A stretch of 64,000 nucleotides of DNA from Saposhnikovia divaricata. Lineage: Eukaryota; Streptophyta; Magnoliopsida; Apiales; Apiaceae. The stretch covers positions 197,635,148 to 197,699,147 of the forward strand of contig CM071598.1 of assembly GCA_036435485.1 (NCBI GenBank). The letters are read 5' to 3'. Below, piece by piece: positions 24,036 through 34,166 of the stretch (position 1 is its first letter; each line of letters starts with the position of its first letter). Position numbers and translations under genes: made by a program. Below the pieces are notes generated by a model. It searched no databases and had not been told where the DNA came from. It saw nothing but the letters and a program-made list of their open reading frames with translations.

Positions 24036-24490
24036 AACACTCTTTAACAACAAAATGCCAACAAATACCACAACTCCAAAATATATCTCCACACACAATA
24101 TTCCAATTCCAACAATTCAATTCAAACTAAATAACTAAAATAGGAGAGAATGTTACCACTTGAATTGAAGATGAGCACCTTGAAAGCACTCCCCCAAACT
24201 TGAATTAGAGAAATCTTGAAGCTTGTATGGAGGTTGAATGATTTGGAATAAAGAGGGAATTTGTGTGTATAGGTGGGTGTGTAAAGATTATTAGGATAGT
24301 TAGGATTTGAGATGGGTTTGGAGGATGTAGAAATTAAATTGAAGAAAAAGGGATGAGATATAGATTGTTGGGTAGAGAGAATTTTAGGTTTAGGAGGAGA
24401 AAACAAATGGCTTCTGTATGTAGTATTCGGCTGGTGCTATTGTGAACATAAGGTTTTTTTTTTTTTGCTATTTTTTTTTTTTTTTTTTTT

Positions 24491-24670
24491 TTTATAAGTG
24501 CAGGGTAGCGCCATTGCGCCAAGAGAAGGCGCCCTTGCGCGTGTGGTTTGCTGGAAACAGTTTAGCCAGGCGCTGCGGCGCTTGATTTAGGCGCTGTTGC
24601 GCTAAGTATTGTCTGGAATTTTAGTAACGCCAGGCGCTGCGGCGCTTGGTTTAGGCGCTGTTGCGCTTGG
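24491..24670 (-). promoter_or_regulatory. GC-rich repeat block with TATA box upstream of the env-position ORF
   Basis: In an AT-rich setting, 24505-24670 holds GC-rich units, including two near-identical copies of about 38 bp (24565-24602 and 24629-24666) built from GGCGCT and TGCGCT. Similar 'gcgccattgcgcc' units form the block just upstream of the TATA box in A's LTRs, in the opposite orientation. On the minus strand the block is followed by CACTTATAAAA (24500-24490) and, about 455 bp later, by the env-position ATG. T-runs lie on both sides (about 24453-24493 and 24688-24720). An internal promoter is inferred, not shown. Confidence 0.4.
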
Positions 24671-24684
24671 CCCCTGCAAAATAT

Positions 24685-24725
<41 letters not shown>

Positions 24726-24744
24726 GAAGAAATAAGCCAACGCG

Positions 24745-24791
24745 TGGGTTGCCTCCCACGAAGCGCTTCTTTTACGTCAGTAGCTTGACGT
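24745..24791 (-). promoter_or_regulatory. Conserved post-stop hairpin module (A copy)
   Basis: It begins 13 bases after the gag-pol stop. Minus strand: ACGTCA-AGCTAC-TGACGT stem-loop, then the palindrome AGAAGCGCTTC, then TGGGAGGCAACCCA, whose ends can pair. It is shared with the G, E and B copies. Confidence 0.65.
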
Positions 24792-24803
24792 GACTTCCAT
24801 GAT

Positions 24804-27800
24804 TTACTCAGTAAATGCAAGAACCGCGGTTTCAGCCCCACGATTCGATACCTCACCAAAGTACGGTTTCAACCTCTGACCATTGACTTTGAATGACTGC
24901 TCAGGTGATTTCTCAAAAATCTCAACCGCTCCATGCGGAAACACGGTTTTCACAACAAAAGGCCCTGACCATCTCGATTTTAGCTTTCCTGGAAATAGAC
25001 GAAGGCGAGAATTAAATAATAACACGGGTTGTCCAGGAACAAATACCTTGTTAACCAAACGACGATCATGCCATCTTTTCACTTTTTCTTTGTAGAGTTT
25101 ATTGTTCTCATATGCTTGCAAGCGAAACTCGTCCATCTCATGGAGTTGCACCATTCTCTTCTCACCCGCGGCTGTAAGATCAAAATTTAGCTTCTTCAAA
25201 GCCCAATAAGCCTTGTGCTCCAATTCCGCCGGCAAATGACAAGCTTTCCCGTAAACAAGCTGATACGGTGACATTCCCAAGGGTGTTTTATATGCCGTTC
25301 GATAAGCCCAGGCGGCTTCATCGAGTTTCAGAGACCAATCCTTTCTCGAAGGACTCACCACCTTTTCTAGAATACGCTTGATCTCCCGATTAGACACTTC
25401 AGCTTGGCCATTGGTCTGAGGGTGATATGCTGTAGCTACCCGATGATTGATATTGTATCTGGCCATAAGATTAGTAAACTTGCGATTGCAAAAATGAGTG
25501 CCTTCATCACTGATGATGACTCGAGGAGTACCAAATCTGGTGAAGATGTTCTTCTGAAGGAAATTAAGCACGACTTGGGCATCATTTGTCGGGAGTGCTT
25601 TGACCTCAACCCATTTAGAGACGTAATCAACTGCGAGCAAGATATATTGATTGTTGCATGAAGAGATAAAGGGTCCCATGAAGTCAATTCCCCAAACATC
25701 GAAAATTTCCACTTCCAACATTACATTAAGGGGCATCTCATCCCTCCTCGATATGTTACCAACTCGCTGACAACGATCACACCGTACGACGTACTGATGA
25801 GCATCCTTGAAAAGAGAAGGCCAATAGAAACCTGCTTGAAGAATCCGAGTAGCAGTCTTTTCACCTCCATAGTGGCCCCCATATGTCGTGGCGTGATAAT
25901 CCCTCAGAATAGCCTCTGTTTCACTATACGGCACACATCTTCTCAGAATCTGATCAGCTCCCTGTTTAAACAGATATGGTTCGTCCCAACGATACCATTT
26001 AACTTCATGCAAGAATTTTTTTCTCTGTGCATAAGAAAATTCGGATGGAATAACTTGACTAACCAGAAAGTTCACAATGTCTGCGTACCATGGCTCCTCT
26101 TCTTGCACCCTAAACAATTGCTCATCCGGGAAGAATTCATTAATGATGGTGCTGTCTCGAGAAGATTTACCAAAGTCCTCCAAACGAGAAAGATGGTCAG
26201 CTACTTGATTTTCTGTCCCTTTCCTGTCCTTAATCTCCACATCAAATTCTTGTAACAAAAGTACCCAACGAATTAAACGAGGTTTGGAGTCCTTTTTAGA
26301 GAGCAGATATCTAATAGCCGCGTGATCCGTGTACACCATTACCTTTGTACCTAGCAAGTAAGAGCGAAATTTTTCGAACCCATAGACTATGGCCAACAGC
26401 TCCTTTTCGGTGGTAGTGTAGTTCAACTGAGCATCATTAAGAGTCTTGCTTGCATAATAGATCACATGAAACACTTTGTCTTTCTTTTGACCGAGAACAG
26501 CCCCCACTGCATAATCGCTAGCATCACACATCATAGCGAAAGGTTCACTCCAATCGGGAGCAATGATCACTGGCGCTGAAACCAATTTCTTTTTCAGAGT
26601 CTCGAAAGCTGTCAAACATTCTTCATCAAATTTAAAATGAACATCCTTTTCCAAGAGCTTACACAACGGTTTGGAGATTTTTGAGAAGTCTTTGATAAAA
26701 CGCCTGTAGAAACCTGCATGCCCCAGGAAACTGCGAATCCCTCTCACTGAATTAGGTGGTGGAAGATTTTCAATTGTCTCTATTTTTGCCCTGTCCACCT
26801 CTAGACCTCTCCGTGACACCTTGTGCCCAAGAATAGTTCCCTCCTGAACCATGAAGTGGCATTTCTCCCAGTTAAGCACTAGATTAGTCTCCACACATCT
26901 TTTCAGAACCGCACCCAGATTATTCAAACATTCATCGAAAGAGAGACCGATTACAGAAAAGTCATCCATGAATACTTCTACGGTCTTGCCAATCATGTCT
27001 GAAAAGATAGCCATCATACACCTCTGAAAAGTAGCAGGTGCGCCACACAACCCAAAAGAGACTCGCCTAAAAGCAAATGTCCCAAATGGACAAGTGAAAG
27101 TCGTCTTCTCCTGATCTTCAGGAGCAATACAGATTTGATTATACCCAGAATATCCATCCAATAGGCAATAGTACTCTTGACCTGCAAGTCTGTCCAGCAT
27201 CTGATCGATAAAGGGCAAAGGAAAATGGTCTTTCCTAGTGGCCTTGTTCAATTTCCGGTAGTCCATACAGATTCTCCAACCAGTGACTGTGCGAGTAGAG
27301 ATAAGTTCATTCTTCGCATTGGTGATTACCGTCATGCCACCTTTCTTCGGCACACATTGAACTGGGCTTACCCATGAACTATCAGAAATGGGATAGATGA
27401 TCCCTGCATCCAACCATTTGATGATTTCTTTCTTCACAACTTCTTTCATGATCGGATTTAAACGTCTCTGATGTTCCACTGTAGGTTTACTCCCGTCTTC
27501 TAAAGGAATTTTATGCTGACAGTAGGCTGGACTTATCCCCTTGATGTCTGCTATGGTCCATCCAATAGCTGATTTGAATTCTCTAAGAACTCTCAAGAGC
27601 TTGTCTTCCTCAGAATCTGACAAGTTAGCAGCAATAATCACAGGTAAAGTAGATGACTCACCAAGAGAAGCATACCTTAAGTGATCAGGTAGTGGTTTGA
27701 GCTCTAGAGTTGGAGGCTCTTCAATGGATGGTTTCAACCGCTGATGTGATCCCTTCAATTCAGATAGACCTAACGATTCCACTGGTCTCTCGAATTTCCT

Positions 27801-30236
27801 TTGCCATGGAGTAGCATCAAGAAGTAGCAGCTGCTCATCTATCTCATCTTCTTCCAATACAGAATCACTAATCAGTGCTTTTTCCAATGTGTCATTTAAA
27901 AGCAGATGCTCAATTTTTGATTGCACTGCTGACTCCACCAAATCTATCTTCAAACATTGCTCTTCTTCAGTTGGAAACTTCATAGCCTTGAAAACATTGA
28001 AAGTGACATTTTGATCGTGCACCCTCATCGTAAGTTCCCCTTTCTGCACGTCGATCAGGGTTTGTCCAGTGGCCAAGAATGGTCTCCCAAGAATGATAGG
28101 GATTTTCTTATCTTCTTCAAAATCAAGTATGACGAAATCCGCGGGAAAAATGAGTTTGTCCACTTTTACCAGAACATCTTCTACAATTCCTCGAGGGTAG
28201 GTAACTGAGCGATCAGCTAACTGGAGTGACATGCTTGTAGGCTTAGGTTCCGGAAGACCAAGTTGTAAGAAAACCGAATAAGGCATAAGGTTGATGCTTG
28301 CCCCCAAATCACACAAACATTTGTCAAACGACAAATTTCCAATGATGCACGGTATGGTAAAACTCCCCGGATCCTTCAGTTTAGGTGGCAACTTTTGTTG
28401 CAAAACAGCGCTGCACTCCTCCGTCAAAGCGACGGTCTCTAACTCCTCGAGTTTCAATTTCCTCGAAAGTATGCCCTTCATGAACTTGGCATAACTTGGC
28501 ATTTGCTCAAGTGCTTCAGCAAATGGTAGATTTATGTGCAACTTTTTGAACACTTCTAAGAACTTTGCGAATTGCTTATCAAACTTCTGTTTCTGAAGCC
28601 TTTTAGGGAATGGCGGAGGTGGTAAAACTTCTTTGCTAGCTTCCGTAATTTCTGCATCTGTTTTCCCATCTGACTTCTCCTTTCCTTCCTCACCTGATGC
28701 CTTCTGAATGTCCGGAAGAGCTGAATTAGAAGACCGGGTAGACCCCTCAGACGCACCCGCGTCCAGATCACTGTTCACAGCATTTTCAAGTTCTTCGTTA
28801 AACTGCTTTTTGACTCCCAGACTGTCTGTAACCTTTCCAGAACGTAACGTAACAGCATGAATCTGTTCTTTGACCTCCTTTTTACCCGGATTTGCTTCCG
28901 TGTCACTGGGTAATTGCCCTTGAGGTCTGTTCAAAAGAGCATTGGCCAGTTGGCCCATTTGATTTTCAAGAGTTTTCAGAGATGCTGCTTGACTCTTGTA
29001 CATCATTCGCAATTCTTCCATTTCTGACTTCTCATTAGATTGCACATGACTTCCTGGTTGCTGTTGATGAAATCCAGGTGGATTGTATGGTGGCCGTTGG
29101 GCATAGGGTTGTTGATAACCCGAATTATTGAACTGCCTTGAACTATACTGCTGACCCTGAGATGGTTGTTGCATAGCATTCTGATTGTTGCTCCAACTAA
29201 AATTTGGATGATTCCTATTGTTGGGATGATATGTATTAGGAGCAGGTTGTGAAGGCCTCTGATAATTGCTGACAAACTGTGCCGACTCACTAGAAATTGC
29301 ACATTGATTAGTGTCATGAGCCCCTGCACACAATTCACAAACCATGGCGACTTGTTGAACCCCCACCTTAGCCAACGAATCCACTTTCATGGTTAGAGCC
29401 TGTAGCTGAGCTGCTATAGCTGTTGTGGCATCCATTTCAAGTACACCTGCAACCTTACCTTGTGGAATACGCTGGGTTGGATTCTGATACTCGTTTGCAG
29501 CCATCATTTCAATCAAATCATAGGCCTCTTCATAGCTTTTGGCCCACAGAGCTCCTCCAGATGCTGCATCAAGCATTGCTCGAGAATGACTTAACCCATT
29601 GTAGAAGCCATTTATGACCATCCAATTGGGCATCCCATGATGAGGACATTTCCTGAGCATCTCCTTGTACCTTTCCCAAGCTTCACATAGTGATTCACCA
29701 GAATGCTGACTAAATTGTGTAAGAGCATTCCTCATGGCAGCAGTCTTTGCCATAGGGAAGAATTTAGTCAAGAACTTTTGCGCAAGATCTTCCCATGTAG
29801 TGATAGAACCTGCTGGAAGTGAATGCAACCAGCTTTTTGCTTTGTCTCTCAAAGAGAATGGAAACAACCTTAGCTTAATAGCGTCCTCAGAAACTCCATT
29901 GGTTTTGAAGGTATCACAGATCTCAATGAAATCCCTGATATGCATGTTGGGATCCTCAACAGGTGAACCCCCAAACTGGACTGAGTTCTGGACCATTTGG
30001 ATCGTGCCCGGCTTGATCTCAAAATTATTTGCAGCAATAGCCGGCCGCACAATACTCGACTGAATATCATCAATCTTGGGCTGAGAATATTCCTTCAGCG
30101 CCTTGTTAGCTGCTGCTTCACCCTGTGGTGCTCCCATAGTGTCAAGTGGTTCAGTCTCTTCCGTAGCAACAGATGACTGAACTTCTATTTCCGTTCTCTG
30201 AAACAATTTCTTCCGAGCTTGAGAGCGTGTTTGCAT
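24804..30236 (-). CDS. Gag-pol polyprotein of Athila-type element A (intact, 1810 aa)
   Basis: A single uninterrupted frame from the ATG at 30236. Domains by residue: retrotransposon gag/capsid about 80-250; zinc knuckle C300-C303-H307-C312 (CX2CX3HX4C); protease active site D643 in 'CDLGASINLMP' with 'IILGRPFL' about 715; reverse transcriptase about 930-1110 with 'FMDD' at 1089-1092; RNase H about 1230-1350 starting 'CDASDYAVGAVL'; integrase zinc finger H1448, H1455, C1486, C1489; integrase catalytic D1518, D1577, E1613; integrase C-terminal region about 1690-1800. It would package and copy the element RNA in virus-like particles and integrate the cDNA. No gag/pol stop or shift is present, so both are made as one polyprotein. 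No missing catalytic residue was seen. Confidence 0.97.
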   Translation of the reverse strand: MQTRSQARKKLFQRTEIEVQSSVATEETEPLDTMGAPQGEAAANKALKEYSQPKIDDIQSSIVRPAIAANNFEIKPGTIQMVQNSVQFGGSPVEDPNMHIRDFIEICDTFKTNGVSEDAIKLRLFPFSLRDKAKSWLHSLPAGSITTWEDLAQKFLTKFFPMAKTAAMRNALTQFSQHSGESLCEAWERYKEMLRKCPHHGMPNWMVINGFYNGLSHSRAMLDAASGGALWAKSYEEAYDLIEMMAANEYQNPTQRIPQGKVAGVLEMDATTAIAAQLQALTMKVDSLAKVGVQQVAMVCELCAGAHDTNQCAISSESAQFVSNYQRPSQPAPNTYHPNNRNHPNFSWSNNQNAMQQPSQGQQYSSRQFNNSGYQQPYAQRPPYNPPGFHQQQPGSHVQSNEKSEMEELRMMYKSQAASLKTLENQMGQLANALLNRPQGQLPSDTEANPGKKEVKEQIHAVTLRSGKVTDSLGVKKQFNEELENAVNSDLDAGASEGSTRSSNSALPDIQKASGEEGKEKSDGKTDAEITEASKEVLPPPPFPKRLQKQKFDKQFAKFLEVFKKLHINLPFAEALEQMPSYAKFMKGILSRKLKLEELETVALTEECSAVLQQKLPPKLKDPGSFTIPCIIGNLSFDKCLCDLGASINLMPYSVFLQLGLPEPKPTSMSLQLADRSVTYPRGIVEDVLVKVDKLIFPADFVILDFEEDKKIPIILGRPFLATGQTLIDVQKGELTMRVHDQNVTFNVFKAMKFPTEEEQCLKIDLVESAVQSKIEHLLLNDTLEKALISDSVLEEDEIDEQLLLLDATPWQRKFERPVESLGLSELKGSHQRLKPSIEEPPTLELKPLPDHLRYASLGESSTLPVIIAANLSDSEEDKLLRVLREFKSAIGWTIADIKGISPAYCQHKIPLEDGSKPTVEHQRRLNPIMKEVVKKEIIKWLDAGIIYPISDSSWVSPVQCVPKKGGMTVITNAKNELISTRTVTGWRICMDYRKLNKATRKDHFPLPFIDQMLDRLAGQEYYCLLDGYSGYNQICIAPEDQEKTTFTCPFGTFAFRRVSFGLCGAPATFQRCMMAIFSDMIGKTVEVFMDDFSVIGLSFDECLNNLGAVLKRCVETNLVLNWEKCHFMVQEGTILGHKVSRRGLEVDRAKIETIENLPPPNSVRGIRSFLGHAGFYRRFIKDFSKISKPLCKLLEKDVHFKFDEECLTAFETLKKKLVSAPVIIAPDWSEPFAMMCDASDYAVGAVLGQKKDKVFHVIYYASKTLNDAQLNYTTTEKELLAIVYGFEKFRSYLLGTKVMVYTDHAAIRYLLSKKDSKPRLIRWVLLLQEFDVEIKDRKGTENQVADHLSRLEDFGKSSRDSTIINEFFPDEQLFRVQEEEPWYADIVNFLVSQVIPSEFSYAQRKKFLHEVKWYRWDEPYLFKQGADQILRRCVPYSETEAILRDYHATTYGGHYGGEKTATRILQAGFYWPSLFKDAHQYVVRCDRCQRVGNISRRDEMPLNVMLEVEIFDVWGIDFMGPFISSCNNQYILLAVDYVSKWVEVKALPTNDAQVVLNFLQKNIFTRFGTPRVIISDEGTHFCNRKFTNLMARYNINHRVATAYHPQTNGQAEVSNREIKRILEKVVSPSRKDWSLKLDEAAWAYRTAYKTPLGMSPYQLVYGKACHLPAELEHKAYWALKKLNFDLTAAGEKRMVQLHEMDEFRLQAYENNKLYKEKVKRWHDRRLVNKVFVPGQPVLLFNSRLRLFPGKLKSRWSGPFVVKTVFPHGAVEIFEKSPEQSFKVNGQRLKPYFGEVSNRGAETAVLAFTE

Positions 30237-30356
30237 ACACTCTCAAGTTAAGTACCTGAAAAATTCACCAAGAAAATTGGTGAGAAAATCGTCCGAGTCA
30301 GTGAATTTAATCCAAATTGATGACAAGAACATAAACTAAACAAACAATGAACCGAG

Positions 30357-30374
30357 TCCCCGGCAGCGGCGCCA
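30357..30374 (-). other. Primer-binding site of element A (tRNA-Asp type)
   Basis: The minus strand reads TGGCGCCGCTGCCGGGGA, seven bases inside the 5' LTR. One position differs from the exact complement of the plant tRNA-Asp 3' end. The Athila lineage typically primes from this tRNA. Confidence 0.9.
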
Positions 30375-30381
30375 AAAAACT

Positions 30382-31897
30382 TGTTCGCACTTATTCACGC
30401 AAGAGAACGTGGTCAACAAGTAATATACGGTAAATAGGATTCGTTCCCACAGAGACTCAAATTGTTCGTTTTTGTTCACTTATACACCAGCTTATGATTT
30501 ACACTCACTGCCAAGACAATAACAAATTTGGTTTTAATTGACTAATGATTAATTGCCAACTAAGGAAATTACGAGAAAATAACTTAACTATTAATTGATA
30601 ATAAACAAACATGGGATTTCAATTTCATTAACCACTTCATCTAGAATCTTATGCCCTTTAACCTAGTATGTGATGGTGTTGATTACTGATTAGATGCGCT
30701 AAACTGATACACACCAACTTTCGTTGTGTATATACCATCCTACTGATCATCCACAATTGATAGAAGTCAATTAGTCACCAAGTATGTGCAGTCCCTATAT
30801 GTCTATAGCAATTGAACACATACCGGTTGAAAATCAAGCACCCGTTAAACCACATAGTCGATGCAAGACGGTTAGAATTACACCATAAATTAATACATGT
30901 TCTTCACATGCAAAAACCTATGCTAGCATGAATTGTTCTAAACCCTAGATCCACTTTCGCATTCACCAGGATTAAACAAGCAATTACAAGTGTTCGCGAC
31001 TCACTTATAACGAATAAGCATAAACATACTAGGCAATCAATACTTTCAATCACACACCAAGGCATAAATAACAATCAATTTCTAGAATCCATAGCAAAAT
31101 CCATTAAAACCCCATGATAACGAATTAGCCCATAATTGACCTAATTGCCATCATGGGTTCTATGCAAAACATAATTCTAAGATAAACAAATAAATATAGA
31201 AGAAGGAATAAGGTTTAGAATTAAATCCCCAAAATAGAAGAGTACAAAGGTTCCAAAGAATAATCCTTGCTTGTCACTAGCTTGGAGAATTTCCTTGAAT
31301 TGTTCTTGAGAAAATAAGATGAAAATGTTGATAGCCGCTAAGAAAAACTAAGAACTACGATAGATGATTTTTTCAGTCTTTTCTAATACATATATAGATA
31401 CCCTAAAATCAGGCCCAAACAATTGACCCGGCAAGCAACAGAAATCCGCTATGGCGCCTAAACCAAGCGCAATGGCGCCTCATTCGAGCGCCATGGCCCT
31501 TCTCTTGGCGCAATGGCACTCCTCCAAGCGCAATGGCGCCTGCAAGCTGCTGGATATCCTCCTGAAAACCACGCGCAATGGCGCCTCCTTCGAGCGCCGC
31601 AGCACTCTCCCAAGCGCAATAGCGCCCCAGCGTCGCGCCATGGCTCCCAACAGCTCCTGATTCTGCTCACCCACTTAGCAAATCATTCCACAATTCTTGC
31701 AAACTGAACCATTTTTCTTCACACATCCTAAATTCATTTTCACATCGTCCAAATCACCATTTTAACACCATAATGACGTTACGACACAACCTACACAATG
31801 AACACAAAAACATATCAATTGACAACGAAACTTGAGAACATGCAAACGATTAAAGTCCAAACGGAAGGTAAATAGTGGATAAAAATTCCACTTATCA
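30382..31897 (-). repeat. 5' LTR of element A
   Basis: 1516 bp. On the minus strand U3 carries a GC-rich block (31646-31449) with repeated GGCGCCATTGCGC units. A TATA-like TATCTATATATG follows about 50 bp downstream (about 31400-31389), and then R/U5. It ends CA at 30382 after the phrase 'cttgcgtgaataagtgcgaa'. The right flank is the target-site copy AATGT (31898-31902). Confidence 0.95.
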
Positions 31898-34166
31898 AAT
31901 GTTATTTTAGCATTATCTCAATCGAGAAATACTATATGAATATTATTTTGAATATTCATTCGATTTTATTTATTTACTGAATATTATTTTAATATTCATT
32001 TGAGCTTTAATTATTTAAATGAATATTAGTTTCGAATATTCATTTAGGGTTTGGTCATTTAATGAATAATTACTTTGATATTCATTGGAATTTTATTTAT
32101 TAAATGGATATTACTTCCAAATATTCATTTAAGATTTTATGTACTTGATGAATATTATTTTTAAATATTCAATTGAAGTTCTACTTACTTAGAGAATATT
32201 ATTTCGAATATTCCTTTACAGTTTTGATTACTAAAAAAATATTATTTGGATATTCATTTAGAATATTATTTATTAAATGAATATTATTTTTAAATATTCA
32301 TTTAAGAAGAGATCTATTTAGTAAATATTCCTATATATTCATTCGAGGATTACTTACGAGCAATATTATGACTTATTAATATTCATGACTTATTATTGAT
32401 TTAATAAATATTCTTGGAATATTTATTTAAATTCTTCTAAATTCATTTTATAATGACTTAAATTATTTAAAGAATATCTTTCACCTTCAGATATTATGTA
32501 AAATATTTCGGAGTCTTTTATGACTATTTTATCAAGGGGAGGTTCCCAAAACTCTATTTTCATTTAAATCTTTCTTATAAGAGATTTAAATACTCACTCA
32601 AACTTCCAAAAACATATAAGGGGACCTCACCTGAGAGCTGTTATTTATTTGACTGCCCGGTCATATACTTGTTAAACTACCTTTTGACTCACATCTTGAT
32701 TCTTTTCAAACATTAATATAAGTCTTTTTGGTTACCTCCTCAACACTCGAGGGGTAAGATTGATGGAACAAGCTTATATCCATTAACAAGCATCAGCTTG
32801 GGAAATATTGGTGAATTTTCCTTTCCAACTAGATACGACTACTTTGTGGAGTCTTATCAACAAGTATTATACTTGGAGAAAGGGGGAGGATCTTTACGTT
32901 CCAGAGTCATGGATGTTATTCAAACTAGGAGTCGTGTAAGAGGCCGAGTAGCGCCGGTCCATCCCATTGGCCCAACCGTTGGCCGGGGAGATCTAGCAGG
33001 GCGGTAGACAAGTAAATCCGTCAGTTCTTTCTTCTACCAGTAGTAAAACTCAATTTGAGCTATACATGCTACGACTGATCACCGTAGATGGAATAGCGGG
33101 CGCGGTGAATACTCCAGTATTAGTTCATCTTCCAAATTGGGAAATTATCTGCAGCATTATCATTGTTGGCAGGGTTGAAAAGTGTTTGAACTGGAATTGT
33201 AATATTCTTCCTGCAAGTTCCTCTATTATGAAAATTATTAATATCTTGCTTATCTTTGACATAGCAGATATTTCCACAGAACAATTATATTTTGAGTTAC
33301 CTTGTAACTTCATCTTCATCTTATATTTTATGACTCTGTTGATACCTTACATAACATGAGTTGTGAAAAGGAGGTTGTTGATATTGAATCACCTTATAAC
33401 TTCATCTTTTAGGTTATATGTGGATATTCTGCTTATATTTTATATAGCAGTTATTTTACAGAAAGGTTATATTGAATTACCTTGTAACTTCATCTTATAT
33501 ATTATACTAGAACTTTGTTCATAGTATGAATATCCAAAGTTTACAGAGATATTATGAAAATGATACTTGAAGTACTACAACAGTACTGTTTTTTGGAATA
33601 TATTCCGATAAGGAAATACTTTCGGTAAAGAGATATTTTGACAATTATTGTCTTATACCCGCCTTAGTCTGGGTTAAGTCATAGGCAGAGTTATGCCATG
33701 TTTTCATTACCTTGCTGAGCTATTTGCTCACTCTTGCTATTGTTTTATATATATATATATTATAGAGCAGTGAAGCAGGATGTCATGGCACCAGTGTTCC
33801 CAAAGAGTAGTACGAACCAGTCGGATCAGTCTGCAGCTGGCTGCATTTAAATTATGTATAGATATGAATGGTAGGAGAAGATTGTAATCATCAGAAGTCA
33901 GAGTTGGAATTGTACCATTTCCTATATATTGTTTCAATAACAGATTTTGTAAGACAATTGGGTATTGTAATAAAAGTTGTTTATTCCGCAGTTGTTGTAT
34001 AGTATCGTTTTTGAGACTTTAACCTGTGTGTGTGTGTGTGAGAGAGATATATATTGTGGGGTCATAAGCCATTGAAATATGTACAGTGTGAGTAATACAA
34101 GCAAGACAAAGAGTAAATGGATCGTGACTACTCTAAATCCCAGACCACGGATTTGTGGCTATTACA
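31898..34166 (+). mobile_element. Element H: large LTR, second segment and right end
   Basis: It continues the LTR interrupted by A; the first five bases are A's target-site duplication. The segment 31903-32480 is an AT-rich array of GAATATT...AATATTC units shared with 40680-41235. A GT/GA/TA microsatellite lies at 34026-34055. The end is ATTACA at 34166, after 'cccagaccacggatttgtgg', which parallels the end of the 39290-44025 copy. The Athila reading frame of element E begins at once at 34167. No gene is seen. The polyadenylation-like 'aataaaa' near 33970 fits an R region. Confidence 0.75.
31903..32480 (+). repeat. AT-rich array of imperfect inverted units in the H LTR
   Basis: Roughly eight or nine units of 40-60 bp, each containing GAATATTATTT...AATATTCATTTA, so each can fold on itself. 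A homologous array lies in the opposite orientation at 40680-41235, with the same pattern but different detail. Confidence 0.8.

Larger units (their letters stand above)
20003..31897 (-). mobile_element. Element A: complete, young Athila-type Ty3/gypsy retrotransposon
   Basis: An 11.9-kb element on the minus strand. Both LTRs are 1516 bp with TG...CA ends and no difference noticed between them. The same five bases, AATGT, flank it at 19998-20002 and 31898-31902, and the empty site is confirmed by the uninterrupted H copy near 41235-41280. Minus-strand order: LTR, tRNA-Asp-type primer site (30374-30357), gag-pol (30236-24804), hairpin module, GC-rich repeats, env-position ORF (24035-22860), long non-coding 3' region, polypurine tract, LTR. 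All catalytic motifs are intact, so it may be able to move by itself. Confidence 0.96.

Noticed and set aside
24035..24098. Extension of the env-position ORF upstream to 24098
   Set aside because: The extended frame begins at TTG and adds a hydrophobic run that could be taken for a signal peptide. The first ATG is at 24035 and the typical N-terminus MAPK starts there.
24688..24720. Long T-runs as LINE/SINE tails or Pol III terminators (also 24453-24493, 22146-22240, 57036-57105)
   Set aside because: They occur at corresponding places in several Athila relatives as internal low-complexity stretches. No LINE ORF or A/B boxes adjoin them.
30357..30374. A tRNA-Asp gene end
   Set aside because: The sequence equals only the last 18 bases of the tRNA and sits beside an LTR, so it is a primer-binding site and not a tRNA gene.
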